Shown piece by piece: positions 11,543 to 23,077 of a stretch of 64,000 bases of DNA. Below the pieces are notes generated by a model. It was not told where the DNA came from, did no database searches, and worked only from the letters and a program-made list of their open reading frames with translations. Position numbers and translations under genes: made by a program. The DNA is taken from assembly GCA_024336345.1 (NCBI GenBank), contig JANFOG010000006.1:1302001-1366000 (forward strand). The letters run 5' to 3'. This DNA comes from Mariannaea sp. PMI_226. Taxonomy: Eukaryota > Ascomycota > Sordariomycetes > Hypocreales > Nectriaceae. Positions within the stretch are counted from its first letter, which is position 1, and each line of letters opens with the position of its first letter.

Positions 11543-12000
11543 TTATGATGATGATTTCGTTATAAAAAAAATGTATAACAGCATACTATCATTTTGTAAG
11601 GAGTTGTTGAACAGGCTTTTGCGATATAAATTTTATTTAATAATTGAGATACGCCCCAATATGGCAATAAATTGTAGTCTAACAGTCAAGACATGATATA
11701 TCATGGAATACGAGAGGCGTTTTGACTGCCAAACAAAATGGGTTCATTATCTTGGTCATTAAGTACCTAAGGTATGTATGTGAAGTGGTATTATTGTATT
11801 CGCCACCCATGGGTATAAAACCTCGATCTAATCATCAAGAAAATCGTTATTTGAAATCGTCTTGTTTCTATTCGGCCGTAAAGCGCATCTCTTTTTTTTG
11901 CATTTGATGAGACCGGAGACGGGATAATAAAGAGGAAAAAAGAGCCACCACCGAACCACTACCGAACGCCATCATCAATCGCCCACTGCCCAATCTGATA
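11543..12000. other. Convergent intergenic region between ORC2 and SEC59
   Basis: AT-rich 3' flanks of both genes. An AATAAA lies at 11666-11671, 124 nt after the ORC2 stop. I see no gene. Confidence 0.55.
11666..11671 (+). terminator. Candidate ORC2 polyadenylation signal
   Basis: An exact AATAAA lies 124 nt downstream of the ORC2 stop codon in AT-rich DNA. Fungal signals are loose, so this is only a candidate. Confidence 0.3.
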
Positions 12001-14721
12001 TCAAATCCCAAGGCTTTTTACACAAGTCCAGAGAACCACGGGCACAATAACATTGTCGTTCCCGCCTGTCAGAACCGACTCGGTCAGGCTTGCCATAGAG
12101 GCACACATACCCGCATTCCGGGCGCTGGTGATCAGACTAAGCTGTTGTTCACCAGTAATCGGCCAGCCACCAACTCTCAACCATGCACTTGCTGCTGCAA
12201 GGCCGAAGAATACAGCCACGGCAAATGCGACGCTGCCCTCAAGACTCTTGCCTCCGCCCCAGAACCACTTTCTATGTCCATAGCGACGGCCGATCAACGA
12301 AGCAGCCGCATCACCTAATCCGACGCATATCACGCCAGATACCATACTCACTTCACGCGTAGGGACCTCCCAACCAGCGAGACAGCCTGAGCCGGTGCGC
12401 GGTAGCGAAGCGAGCGTCAGCCACAACGGGATAGCGCAACCTATGAGGAGGAAAATGTGAGAAATGACGACAGGGCCCCGAAAGTCTCGACCGTCAACGT
12501 AGGGGGCGAGGAAAGATGCGATTGGTTTGGATAGTGGAGGAAGCTGGCTCGCTCTTAGAAGATCGAGAATAAGGAAAATAGCGAGGACCAAGGCAAGGGC
12601 CAGGGCCGCAAACGCCGGATCGACATAAGTAACTGGAAGAAGCATGCCCACCATCATGAAATGAAACACCTTCCTCCGGGTATCGACCTCGTATATATCC
12701 TTTAGGCGAAAAACAATCATGAGACCCACGACCAGAATTGCAAGCCAGTAAGCACCGATAAGTATTCGAGTATTTGCCTCTCCGAAATCGTTATGGCGGA
12801 TATGTTGCACCCATCCAAGATGACATTGGTGATTATGCTCATCCGGTCGTGTTGGGAGACAGATCCAACTCTCCAGGTTGGCGTGGACAGTTTGAAACCT
12901 GAACCACGGCAAATTGCCAAATACATAACCCAGCGCCCAACCAATGGCTTCATTACCATAGAGAGCAACCTGTCCGACATACGGCCGGATGCCCAAGAAT
13001 ATTATCGCCAGAATGCAGGTGTACACATATCCAGCATAAAGCCATTTTCTGAGCGACGCTTGAGTCTGGGTCAGTTTGAGATATGGTCGAACCGTCATCG
13101 AGGTCGCTCGTTTCCGCCGGCCGGATGGGGTATGTGTTGCGTTGCGACGGACAACATTGTCAATATATGGCAGCGTGTGTCTCCTGGTCGGATTTGAATG
13201 GCCGTTCGCAAATACGGCCTTGTTTGCTGTTGGGGACGAAGGGAGGCTGTCACCGCCTGGTGGAACCTCACCCATCCCCATGGTGCGAATTCTTGTTGGT
13301 CTTTTGGGCGGAGGTGCCTCTTGTTCAGAAGATTCGCCTGATTCATAGATAGCATCGCCAAAATTTGAGCTCAGCAGCTCATTCTTCAGTCGTCGCAGAG
13401 AGAGTAAATGTGTAAGGCTCTTCAGAACAGGTGGATCATGAGAGCTCGAAACTCGGCGGAACCGCCATTTTGGGACTCTGGCCAAAGCAATCCCCCAGCT
13501 AATAACGGGAGCACATAATAAAAGTAGGCCCAGTCCACCTCCCCATAGAAGTGCTTTAAGTATCTGAACCTGGGGAGAGTACGCCAGCAGCAAGACATTA
13601 ATGAGTGCAATCGATAAAAGCTGCAACTCCGCTGTCAAGAGGCTAGTCGTGGTAAGGTAATGCAGCACTACACATAATGTCTGGTGCAGTGGATATAGCA
13701 GAGTGATTGTCTCCTCAGATATCCTTGGTAGATCCAGGTCCCGGATTGAGATATCTAAATATGACGTCCCCCACATTAACGGCAGGCAGGTGAACATCCA
13801 TGCTACAGTGTCAAAGGTGGCATACGTATCAACCTTGGGAATGAGCTTCTGCGGTATGGAGCAGAGGCTCAGTACGATATTCGGAAGTACTCCAGCGGGG
13901 TTACTGGGAAAGACCAGAAGCGAAACAAAGAGGGTAATCGCAGGAGGATATAATAGGGGAGCGGGGTCGAAAGAAGCTGGGATTTCGAGAGGAATCAGCC
14001 GCGACGGGCGGCCTTTTCGGTATGCAACAGCAACCACTCGAAGCGGGTATAGGACAATAAGACTGGTATAGGAAAATGCAAAGAGTTTAATATCTATTAC
14101 ACATTAGATCAAGTAAAGTAAGGGCATATATGCCAAACGATGCATACCTCTTCCCCATATAGGTAATAGCTTTGATACCTCGGGGTTCGATGCGACCATA
14201 ACACCCAAAGCTAACACAATACCAGCTTCTGTCGCTCGTCGCGCGATGATCCTCCTGCGTCGGATAACTTCGAAAACCAAACGCGGTTCTAAGGTACTGT
14301 CGGCAGCAAACGTCTTCTCTTTCAATCTTGTGACATCAGGTCCCAAGGCCACGGAAGAGTCGAGGGGTGTCGAGGTCCCTGATAGCGGTTCGTTGAGACC
14401 CCTTAGGCCTTTGTGTGGCTTCGGTTTAGGCGCTGGAAGCCCTTTCCACAGGTGTTCATCGTCAGCCTCAGAACCACTGTCACTGGTTGACTGAGTCGAA
14501 TCCTTGACAATGGGTGGGTACACGGTTGACGACAGGAAGTCATTGTCGGCTTCGATGGGCTTGTTGGCGCGACCTGTGAGTACAAAGCGTTCGGCAGGAT
14601 GGGGAAGATCCGAGCTGTGGTGGTGATACGGGTGGGGAGATCGCGAGAGGCGCCTTAGGCGTTGTTGTTCGTCGGAGTCTGGAGCATCCTGCGATAGCTC
14701 AGGGTTGAGATGCTCAGTCAT
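12001..14721 (-). CDS. SEC59: Dolichol kinase
   Basis: CTP-dependent kinase of the ER membrane that makes dolichyl phosphate for N-glycosylation, O-mannosylation and GPI anchors. Two exons on the minus strand: 14721-14148 and 14093-12001 (54-bp intron), encoding 888 residues. This is far longer than yeast Sec59 but normal for filamentous fungi. The first ~165 residues are disordered. Many membrane helices follow, interrupted by a soluble Ser/Pro/Arg-rich loop. The conserved C-terminal third holds the kinase region: DTRRKVFHFMMVGMLLP, LILDLLRASQLPPLS, DGRDFRGPVVISH, the CTP-binding-like VGLGDAAASLIGRRYGHRKW, GKSLEGS (with its Lys and Glu) and GGNDNVIVPV near the end. The ATG chosen (MTEHLNPE) is the first in the open frame. 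The splice joins IWGRD to IKLFAFSYTS. Confidence 0.93.
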
Positions 14722-17700
14722 GACGACTTTTATCAGAATCGCTGGGGAAGCATTGAACAAATTGAACAAAGGCACAAAACGAATGCGCACGAATGATCTA
14801 GTAAATCACTGCAAATAACCGAGGCGGCTTCTCTCAAGAAGCTCCTGGTAGAGGCTTCAATTTGAGAAATGATTCCACCTCGATGGCAATTGTTGGCATG
14901 GAAAACGAAATTTGGCCGTCGTTCATCATGTGAAAGTGGCCTCTACATGGGGCGACCGTTTCGTCACCTCAGCCTCCATCATATCAGTCAGCGGCTCGGG
15001 CCAACAAGATCCAGGAACGACCTGATAGCCCAACCGATGAGACAGCGCACGGGCTCAACAACGAACGAACCTCACAAGCCACACAAGCCACAAGCTCCGC
15101 TCTAGGAACATCACGTGAAAGGAGAGAGGCTCAGTTACATATACACAGGTACATCATTGTCCCTGTGTCCATCCATCAACTTCTTGCAGTCATCCGGATT
15201 CATCTGCACATGGAACTTTTCTGGTAGCTTGCGGAAGGTGGTACGATCTCGTCTAGAGCCCAGAATGATCTTCACGACCATCACCAGGCCTGAGGGACTC
15301 GACTCCGGAATCATACAAACTCAATAGATCGCTATGGGGTCGTACTGGATGTAAGTGGTGTCAACCAAGAAAAAAGAGGAGAAATCACGAAGGCCGTTCA
15401 CGGCGATCATCACTCTTGGCTGCACGGAACACGCCAGCTTCTTTTATGCAGCAGAGAGGGGGGCAGTGTTCCCGATCTTGTTCGATACTCAGTCCATCTT
15501 TTTCCCTTGGCAGATAATTATAGAGTAGACGACAGAGCCGCATCACTATGACATCTCACGCACACGACACCTCGCATTGCACCTTCAAGGCACCTAACAC
15601 CTAACAGTTGGGGCCGCTTCTTGCGAGTGCCGGATGGGCGGCATCCTTTTTGTAAATCATGACGACGACAATCTGCACGGCTTTTTCCTATCTTGGAGGT
15701 GCCAATATGCATCTGCAACAACCCCCATCTAAAATCACCCAACCGAGGTCACTCGTCAGACACGTCATCCCAGCTGAGAGGATTGGATAGGGCCCTAACC
15801 ACCTACCCTATGTCGGTTGGTTGGCTGTTCGAGCCGACCGTATCAAGCACATAATTATAGCATCTTGGCAGTTCCAGCGGCACAAATGGTGGGGATGTAG
15901 CCTCGCAAATACCGAGGACCTTCAGAATCGAAGAGTCATCAGAAATCGATGTGCACCTTGGCAAGCATTTTCTGGAGCAACAGAGTGTTGACCAGGCCAG
16001 AGAGCCACGTAACACTCCTACTCCGTCACACCAACTTTGTGGAGGTTATACGAGGAGCCAGTCGACAATGTAACAGTTCAGTGGTGGATCGAATGTCATA
16101 ATCATGTTTGCGCAGTGGTTACCCCGACGCCCTTGTAGTAGTCCAGTCGAAAGACAGAAGGATAGAAAGAAACCCACCAGAAAATGAGGGCTTCCAGAGC
16201 TGTCTTGCCGCTCTATTTTCAGCTCCGTACAAGCCAAAGCGTCTGGCCTTGTCTCAGAGAAATATCGGCTTGATGCAACTGTTACTGGTTCTGGCGGAGT
16301 CTATTGGCATTAGCTGCTTCAAGCTTCCCCACGAGGTGGCAGGCTTGACAGCGCAGCCTGTCACACAGGCTATTCTAGTGCTGTATCTTTCGTTAACGTG
16401 CAACCCAGACGAAGTGGCACGTCTCCTAAACACGGATGGCGTCCGGCAGGGAAGGAAAATAAACAAGAAAAAAGAAAAGAAGGAAAAAAAACAACGAAAG
16501 AAAATTGAAAGAGCGTGGTCGAAACGTCACTCCATTGGACCGCTGTCAGCGTGTCAGCACCGCAGAGCTCTCCGTTTTAGGCGTCCCACGACAACCCAGC
16601 CTCCTCTCATGCATCTGCTTACTCCGAGCTCCCAGTGATTGAACTACGGGGTACAGTGCAACCTTCCATTTTGTTCTAGATGAATATTATAGCTCTGCCA
16701 TCAGAGGCAATGCTACTGCCAGAGAAGAACGCGCAACCACCATAAAAGACTGTTGCAGCAATTGTTCAAAGCAGATGGCGGACGTTTGAGCCGCCAGATC
16801 CGAATACTCCGTCTAGAGCTTCTTGGCAACCTGAAGCTAAAAAAAAAATAAAAAATTACGGCCTCGCCGGGGCGGAGCTTTGGCTATGGGTCTACGGAGG
16901 ACGACTCCAAACTACTGTAGCTATGGAATGATCGTATGCTAGTTGGTTTATTCAGGGAGCCATCAGATGCGTTTCGCCACTGGTTGTGTGATTTGACTTG
17001 GGTCCTCAGGAGACACTGCTGCTGTGCAGATTATTCGTGTGTAGACCCGCCAATTGCGAAATGCTCCACGGGTGGGTGAAGGAGAGTAATTCTTGCCAGG
17101 CCTCAGCCCCGTGGACATTTTGTTGCGGTCTCAGACAACTTTAGACGCCTCGTTGTGAGAGGGCGTTGACCTCTTGGTCATGCATCGTCGCTCAGCTGAG
17201 GGGTCTGGGCAGCTGCAACAGCGCCACGAAACAAGCTTCCGGTTGGCCAAGGATTGCTGGTGAAAGCGTGTTGACTCCGCTAGGTGGCTAGGCCGGGATG
17301 TGGCGTGCGTGATTGCCGTGCTCGTGTTGACAGCGGAATACTATGTAATACTCCGTGATCTGTACATACTTATTACGGAGGATCAACAAGGGGGAGGAGT
17401 AAAAAAAAAATATGTATCGGAAATCAGTCAAACCGGGTAATCAGGGGGAAGGGGAGGCACCCAAGAGCAAAAGCAACATCATCGACTGTTGGTGTACGGG
17501 GTATGAGGCGTACCACACAGTCGGAGGCAACCCCAAGTGTTTCGTGTAGGTCCTTTGGCGACCAGCCGCTGGGAATGACAGCCAAGGAACAGGGGAGGAG
17601 GCAGTTTGATGGGGAAAGACGAGGAGGGGGGCCCATCCCATAGCCCCAGAGGACGACCAATAAGTCGGGTCCAATGGCTTACGAGAACGGTCAAACAACG

Positions 17701-19512
17701 AAGCTGGTCTGGAAAGCTTCGGCCAATTCTGTCGTATTCCCCCCCTTCTTGGCGATTACGGAGTAAGGATTACATACAAAGAATTGTGAAGGGGAGTGTA
17801 ACGTTCGGATGCACCAACATGGCACCGCAAGGGAGGCAGTGAACACTGAAACTCACTCCCAAAGATAAGGCGAAGTCCCAAAACGGAGGATTGAACTCTT
17901 TTGGATTTCCCCATGGCGTTTTTTACGTTCGGGCTTTAGACATCCACAGTGACATCACTAAAAAAGGGATCCAAACCGAGTTCGTGCTCCTAGGGGACGG
18001 GACGGGAAACCCAATCAAGTTAAGGGCATCCAAGAGAGGACCCGAGAAGAGGCCTTGCTGAGCTGACGAAGCAGGCAAGAGGACTGTAGTTATACGAATA
18101 GTCAAACTACCTAGTTTGTTGCTACGTACTGCACCATGTATGCAACTATTCGTATCCAGGTATGGTCTGTGGGTAGGTAGGAAGAGAATGGAAGAGACAG
18201 CATGGTATCATACAGTACAGTTGGACACATCAGTCGAATTAATCCGTACGTAACCTAAATCGTACAGAGGAAGGTCTTAAATCTCCCCAGAGAAGCAATT
18301 GCATACCAGCCCAAAAGCCACAGACATTAATTAGACTGGTTCACGTAGTTATGCATCGTGCGGCTTCTTTCTCAATGGCTGTAACGTTGGAAGGGACCTG
18401 CACGGGGTGACGCCCGTCAGAACTAAGAAGCGGTCGGCCAAAGTGCGATTGGGCCTGAGGTGGCCGGGTCAGCCTGAGCTGAGCTACGCCATGAAGCCCT
18501 CAAACGCCATCTGTCAAATAGTGTGTTCCAAGCAGTTACGGGGCGACAACATTGGGCGGTTGGCGGTTCGAGAGCCTGAGCCGACAGCGCCTAAAGTTGC
18601 GACGCCTCCGTGGTTGACGGGTCTCACAGTCCTACGGCGTGCTACGAAGTGGTGGCTTTCACAGTCCTCAGGTCGATGGGCTGGACCCCCACTTGAACCC
18701 GTCAGCCCGCTTTGGCCAAAGGCCCAGCCTGGCAAATCCTGCCCCGGCTTCGCAAGGTTTCTAGGCTGGTGGGCTTCAGGCTCACGCATCCGAGACGGAC
18801 GGGGTCGAAGCTGGCCCCTCCCGGGGCACCGCCAAGAGGTAGGGGTCGCTTGGACAGGAGAAAAGGAGGAGAATATTACTCCGAAGAAGAAATAAGTTAC
18901 CATAGTAGTGGTGTGATTTTTTTCATTTATTTATTTTTATTTTTACTTCTTTTGGTATTTTCAGACGCAAGAAAAATGCGAAATGTACCGCCAATATGCA
19001 GTGCTGAATGATGAATATCTCGTGGCGGCCTAGGCACATGAGAAGGAAAATAAACTTCCATTACTGGTTACTGTCCAAACTGACACAATAATAACAAGTA
19101 CTATGTAGCAGCATCTTTAAGTTAATTATCAAAGTTTTGAGCTTGTCAACATCTTCCCCTTCTCTGTGTGCGCGTCCTCGTTCGCCACCAACAGGAGCGA
19201 GCAATGGATACCAGCCATAGTAATCTGTACTCCGTGCATGGTACATGGCAGATCCACAGCGACGACAAGCTCGTCTTTTAGCACTAATTTAGTTCTAGTC
19301 TCAGCCTCTTTTTTTCTCACTCTTTTTTTGTCCCGACCGCTAGGCCGAACCCGGCAATGGTCTCTACTGCGGTACACCACCCATGGAGACACTTCCTTGC
19401 AGCTGCTGGACTGAGTAACACGAGAAGTCCATCCCGTCACCTCCGCATCCACAACTGACGGGGACGGACTGACTGATTTGATTGACTGACTGGCTGGGAT
19501 TGGGCGTATGCA
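14722..19512. other. Gene-poor intergenic region of about 4.8 kb
   Basis: I find no open frame with recognisable domains, splice-consistent exons or biased codon use. The longest plus-strand frames (about 16108-16638 and 18407-18895) have compositions expected of chance reading of A-rich and GC-rich DNA. It contains A-rich runs (16460-16510), a GC-rich island (18400-18870), an 11-bp perfect inverted repeat (18092-18102 with 18145-18155) and repeated ACTCCGT/ACGGAG elements. It probably holds the SEC59 promoter and distal control sequences of the surface-protein gene; noncoding transcripts are possible. Confidence 0.5.
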
Positions 19513-20435
19513 TGACCGCGGGCGTGAACCTGGGTGTGTGGGCGGGCTTTAGTTGACGCCGCTTGAGGACTGTCCAAGTTCAGCACTGCCTTGGCGCGGC
19601 ACTATCCAGAGGGATTCTGCCTTCTGACGTCGCCCTGTCCTGTCCTGGTTTTCTGTTCTGACGCCGTCCTGTCGTCCTCCTCAAATCCCATCCCACGCTC
19701 ACCGCACAGCTTTCTCATTTGAACCTTTTTGCTACCACTCAGGTTTCGATTTCAAACGCCTCATTACCAACTTTCCCTCCCTCCTAAATAAACAAAAAAG
19801 AAACGGGAGAAACAATTATTAAAAAAAGCCCCTCAAATTTTAAAAAGTTGAGAAATAAAGCAGAAGGGCCTGGAACCTGGGAATCCCGTCACCTTTTACT
19901 TGTGACTTTTTTTTTTTTGGAACTGTTTACTTTACTAAAGCCACGGCCCTCTTCCTAATCGGCGACTGCGGCTGCCTTCGTTCACCAGAAGCCACAAACG
20001 GTCCCGCACACCACGACGACATCTTCTCATCATCGATAAAGAGATACTCCCCCTCTTCTCTCCTCTCACTCCAGTCACAGCTCGACCCTCACCTACTTCT
20101 GTTATTGTCTGGGCCAGTCATTGACCGCCATCTGAGCCAACTCCCAACTATCGTCCACTCCCAACCGCATACACCTCTGCACCTCTGCACCTCTGCACCT
20201 CTGCACCTAAATAAGTTTCTCTCCTGCATACCCGTATCCCAACTACATATATTTTCCTGAGGCTTGAGCACCTGGTTTTGACCGTGTGGCAAGTCAAGAT
20301 CGTCTCTTCCCGCTTCTTTGGGTCGCACCAGAGTCCACCTGCAGATCTCCAGTTCTCCAGTCTTTTGCTGGTACAAAACTCGCTTGTTCCCCGTCCATCA
20401 ACAAACGCCCTTCTACTCAATTCTGATATCCAAAG
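19513..20435 (+). promoter_or_regulatory. 923-nt ATG-free, pyrimidine-rich leader of the surface-protein gene
   Basis: Reading every line from 19513 to 20435 on the plus strand, I find no ATG before the coding ATG at 20436. The last upstream ATGs are at 19508 and 19512. With average composition about 14 would be expected. The segment is rich in CT tracts, holds a poly-T run near 19908-19918 and an 8-bp tandem repeat (20172-20208). The simplest reading is a long 5' untranslated leader, possibly with a leader intron, that has been kept free of upstream start codons. Function is inferred. Confidence 0.6.
20172..20208 (+). repeat. Tandem repeat, four copies of CACCTCTG
   Basis: Four perfect 8-bp units at 20172-20203 are followed by a partial unit (CACCT) to 20208. 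It lies inside the ATG-free leader, about 230 bp before the start codon. Confidence 0.85.
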
Positions 20436-21767
20436 ATGGCGTACTCCGACAACAAGCACGACAGCATGGAGGCTGGACTTCTGAGCACTCACAGGGAAGA
20501 GGAGAGGATGCTGCTAAAGGAGGACCCTTACCTGGACGAGCATGAGGAACCTATCCGCTCCATGGAATACTCCCCTAGAGCTTCACCTGCACGACGAATC
20601 TTGATGGCCTTGGGTATCTGCTTCTTGGTTGGCATTGCACTCGTCTCTATTACCAGTGCTACTGGTGTTTGTCCTGGCCACCGCAACACCAATACCGGAG
20701 AAGTCAGTATCAAGGACGCAGTCCACAGACACAACCCCAACTTGTCCCACGCCATGGGCCATATGGCGAAGCGACAAGTGAACACCCCAACCGCCTCCGA
20801 TACCACCACGACTACTGAGGAATCCACCACCCAGCCATCGTCCACCAGTAAGGCACCCCCCGCAACATCGGAGTCGAGCGCTTCCATTACGGCTGAATCC
20901 GTTTCTAACCTATCTACAGGCGAATCCTCCCAGGAGAGTACCACAGAGGCCCCTACCACCACGCAAGAGACCACCACATCTGAGGCCGAAACCACGACCA
21001 CCGAAGAGTCTTCGTCCACCGAAGAAACCACCAGTGCCGGTACGTCAAAAACGGTTACGGAAAAACGGACCTCCCAAACTTCGTCCTCTCCCAGTGAAAC
21101 CAGTGAAGCCAGTGAAACAGCCTCCTCCTCCTCCTCCCATGCCCGGAGTACGTCATCGTCGGGTGCTTCTTCTTTCTCTTCTTTGCCGTCTACGTCGGAG
21201 TCTTTTAGTACTAGTGATAGTTCTTCTACTTCATCCGACTCGTCAGAAACGACAGAGTCAAGTGAGACGACTGACAGTACCTCTGGTATGTGGGATATGA
21301 TCCCAATACCCATGCTCGTATTTGAGCTGGGGTTGTGGATCTGCACCTCAACAACCGTTAAACATTGTTGAGGTTGCCTACTAGTTGGAGGTCCGCAAGT
21401 GCGATCAAACTATGGCTTCACTGTGAACTGCATGTTCTTCACTCGAAAAACACTAACATACATTCAATGCTCCATTTGATGCCAAAATGCTGACTTAAAA
21501 CTCTTCATAGCACCAACCAGCACCCAGGCTACTATTACTGGCACCGGCACCAAGACAACCTCAAGCGCTGTTCCCAAGACCATCACCTCGACTCTTCCCG
21601 ATGGCGGCGTCACCACTCTCACTTCCACCTCGTGGGTTGAGGTCGTTCCCGCCAAGGCCACCACCAGCAGCAAGCCTAATCTCCAGAATGCTGCTCCTCA
21701 GCCCTCTGTCCATGGCGTTATCACTGGTGCCATCGGCATGATTATTGGCGGTCTGTTGTTGCTGTAA
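20436..21767 (+). CDS. Ser/Thr-rich cell-surface protein with N-terminal signal anchor and GPI-like tail
   Basis: Two exons: 20436-21285 and 21511-21767 (225-bp intron, donor GTATGT, acceptor CATAG), encoding 368 residues. A charged cytoplasmic segment of about 50 residues (THREEERMLLKEDPYLDEHE) precedes a hydrophobic helix (about 54-75, ILMALGICFLVGIALVSI). Then comes a short ectodomain with a dibasic MAKRQ site (about residue 112) suited to Kex2-type cleavage. About 170 residues of Ser/Thr/Glu-rich repeat-like sequence follow, likely heavily O-mannosylated. Exon 2 gives a Thr-rich stretch (TITSTLPDGGVTTLTSTS, a motif common in fungal wall proteins) and a hydrophobic end (GVITGAIGMIIGGLLLL) like a GPI-attachment signal. 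I do not recognise an orthologue. Adhesin, mucin-like or wall-sensor roles are possible. The ATG-free leader supports this start. Confidence 0.75.
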
Positions 21768-22623
21768 AAGTGAACGAATATCACATTTCACACATCGAGT
21801 AACTTTTTTCCTCGGTTATCACGCACGCATTCGCTCATGAATTATCATAACTACCTTGATGGCAGTTTTTAAGCAAAGTTTTCCGGTCGGGCTGAGCACT
21901 TTATGAAATTTTTACGACGGTTCACTCTTTTAACGACATTATTTGGGCATTTGGAATTGGGAAAATGGGACATCCGATAGAATCAGGGGAGCGATTATCA
22001 AACGCTCAGGCAGAATGAATATGGAACTGGACGAGGACATTGGAAACAACGAATCGGTTGGGCTCGTCTAGTGCGGATTGAACAAGCGGGATTGCATCAC
22101 ACGGAGTGCACACGTATATGGCATTACTCGTCGATATGTTTTCACTGTAGAAATCACTTAATCAGCACATTTATTTTCGAGATTGGCATATTGCCAAACC
22201 AATTCCTGTGCCAAGAGTCTCGGCATCAAACTATCCTAACCTAAGGGTACATCCCAAATGAAGAACAAAGACGTATAAAGGGCCATTGTCTCACACGACA
22301 TCTGCATCTTCAACTGCCAACGAGATCAGGATCCCTGCAATCTAATGAAGATATTTATAACGACAGCGACTGCACGGTTCAGCACGTTAACGACCTTGTC
22401 AAGAACCAGTGGTCCGCACCAGCCGCGGTTTCAAATCAATTTAAAAATTTTCTCCCCTTGAGCGATAACTAGGGCATTTTATCAATTGCCATTTGCATTG
22501 ATCCATAAAATTCAGGGTATTTCCAAACGCCATCAACTCCCATCTTCTCTCTTCTCCAAAGAGTACATGCTTCTCCTTTCTCTCTCTCTTTCTCTCTGTT
22601 TTGTCTGGCTTGTTCGTTTCCCT
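21768..22623. other. Convergent intergenic region before FAM32A
   Basis: AT-rich 3' flanks of the surface-protein and FAM32A genes. A CT-rich microsatellite-like tract occurs near 22575-22600. I see no gene. Confidence 0.55.
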
Positions 22624-23077
22624 TTAGCCGGGTCCAATCCTGGGCATGTCGTGGTGCTCGCTTAGCCTCGAGAGATATGTGTTGAGCTCTTCAACGCGTT
22701 CCTTGTGTGTCTTCAGTAGTTCGGGTCGACCACCTTTGGATTCGGCGAGTTCGAGGAGCTGAGAGACGTGAATGGTTAGCCAATAAGTCAAGATAGATAA
22801 AGTGTGTCTCTTTGAGAGCCCTTACCCTCTTGCGCCTTATCTCCTCGTGGCGTCGCTCGGACTCCGTCTTCCGCACGGTAGGTTCGTGGTCGTCATCCTC
22901 CTCTTCTTCCTTGGTCTTTTCAATCACCTTCTTTTCGTCGGAGCTGCCGTCCTTTTTCGTACCAAGATTCTTCTCCAGATCAGACTTATCGCGCTTCTTT
23001 TTCTTCTTCTGAATTTTGGCGCCCTTCAGTCTTAGGGCGCCGCCGCCACCGACAGCAGCGTAGTCGTCGGATCCCAT
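22624..23077 (-). CDS. FAM32A family protein (DUF1754)
   Basis: Small, highly charged nuclear protein; human FAM32A stabilises the spliceosome active site during exon ligation. Two exons on the minus strand: 23077-22826 and 22758-22624 (67-bp intron, phase 0), encoding 128 residues. The family signature opens the protein: MGSDDYAAVGGGGALRLKG followed by a poly-Lys stretch (IQKKKKKRDKSD). A Lys/Glu/Asp-rich middle follows, then the conserved RKTESERRHEEIRRKR helix, which the splice joins to LLELAESKGGRPELLKTHKE and the ending HHDMPRIGPG. Exact phases and the conserved C-terminus support the intron. Divergent from the permease gene, with 611 bp between the start codons. Confidence 0.92.

Noticed and set aside
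16108..16638. 176-codon plus-strand frame in the gene-poor region
   Set aside because: Its Lys-rich end comes from an A-rich simple tract and the rest shows no domain, no codon preference and no spliced extension.
18407..18895. 162-codon frame in a GC-rich island
   Set aside because: A similarly long frame exists on the opposite strand of the same GC-rich DNA; Trp/Pro/Arg-rich composition looks like chance.
20528..21346. 272-codon frame antisense to the surface-protein gene
   Set aside because: Val/Ser/Glu repeats arise from the complement of the Ser/Thr-rich repeat region; no domain or start context supports it.
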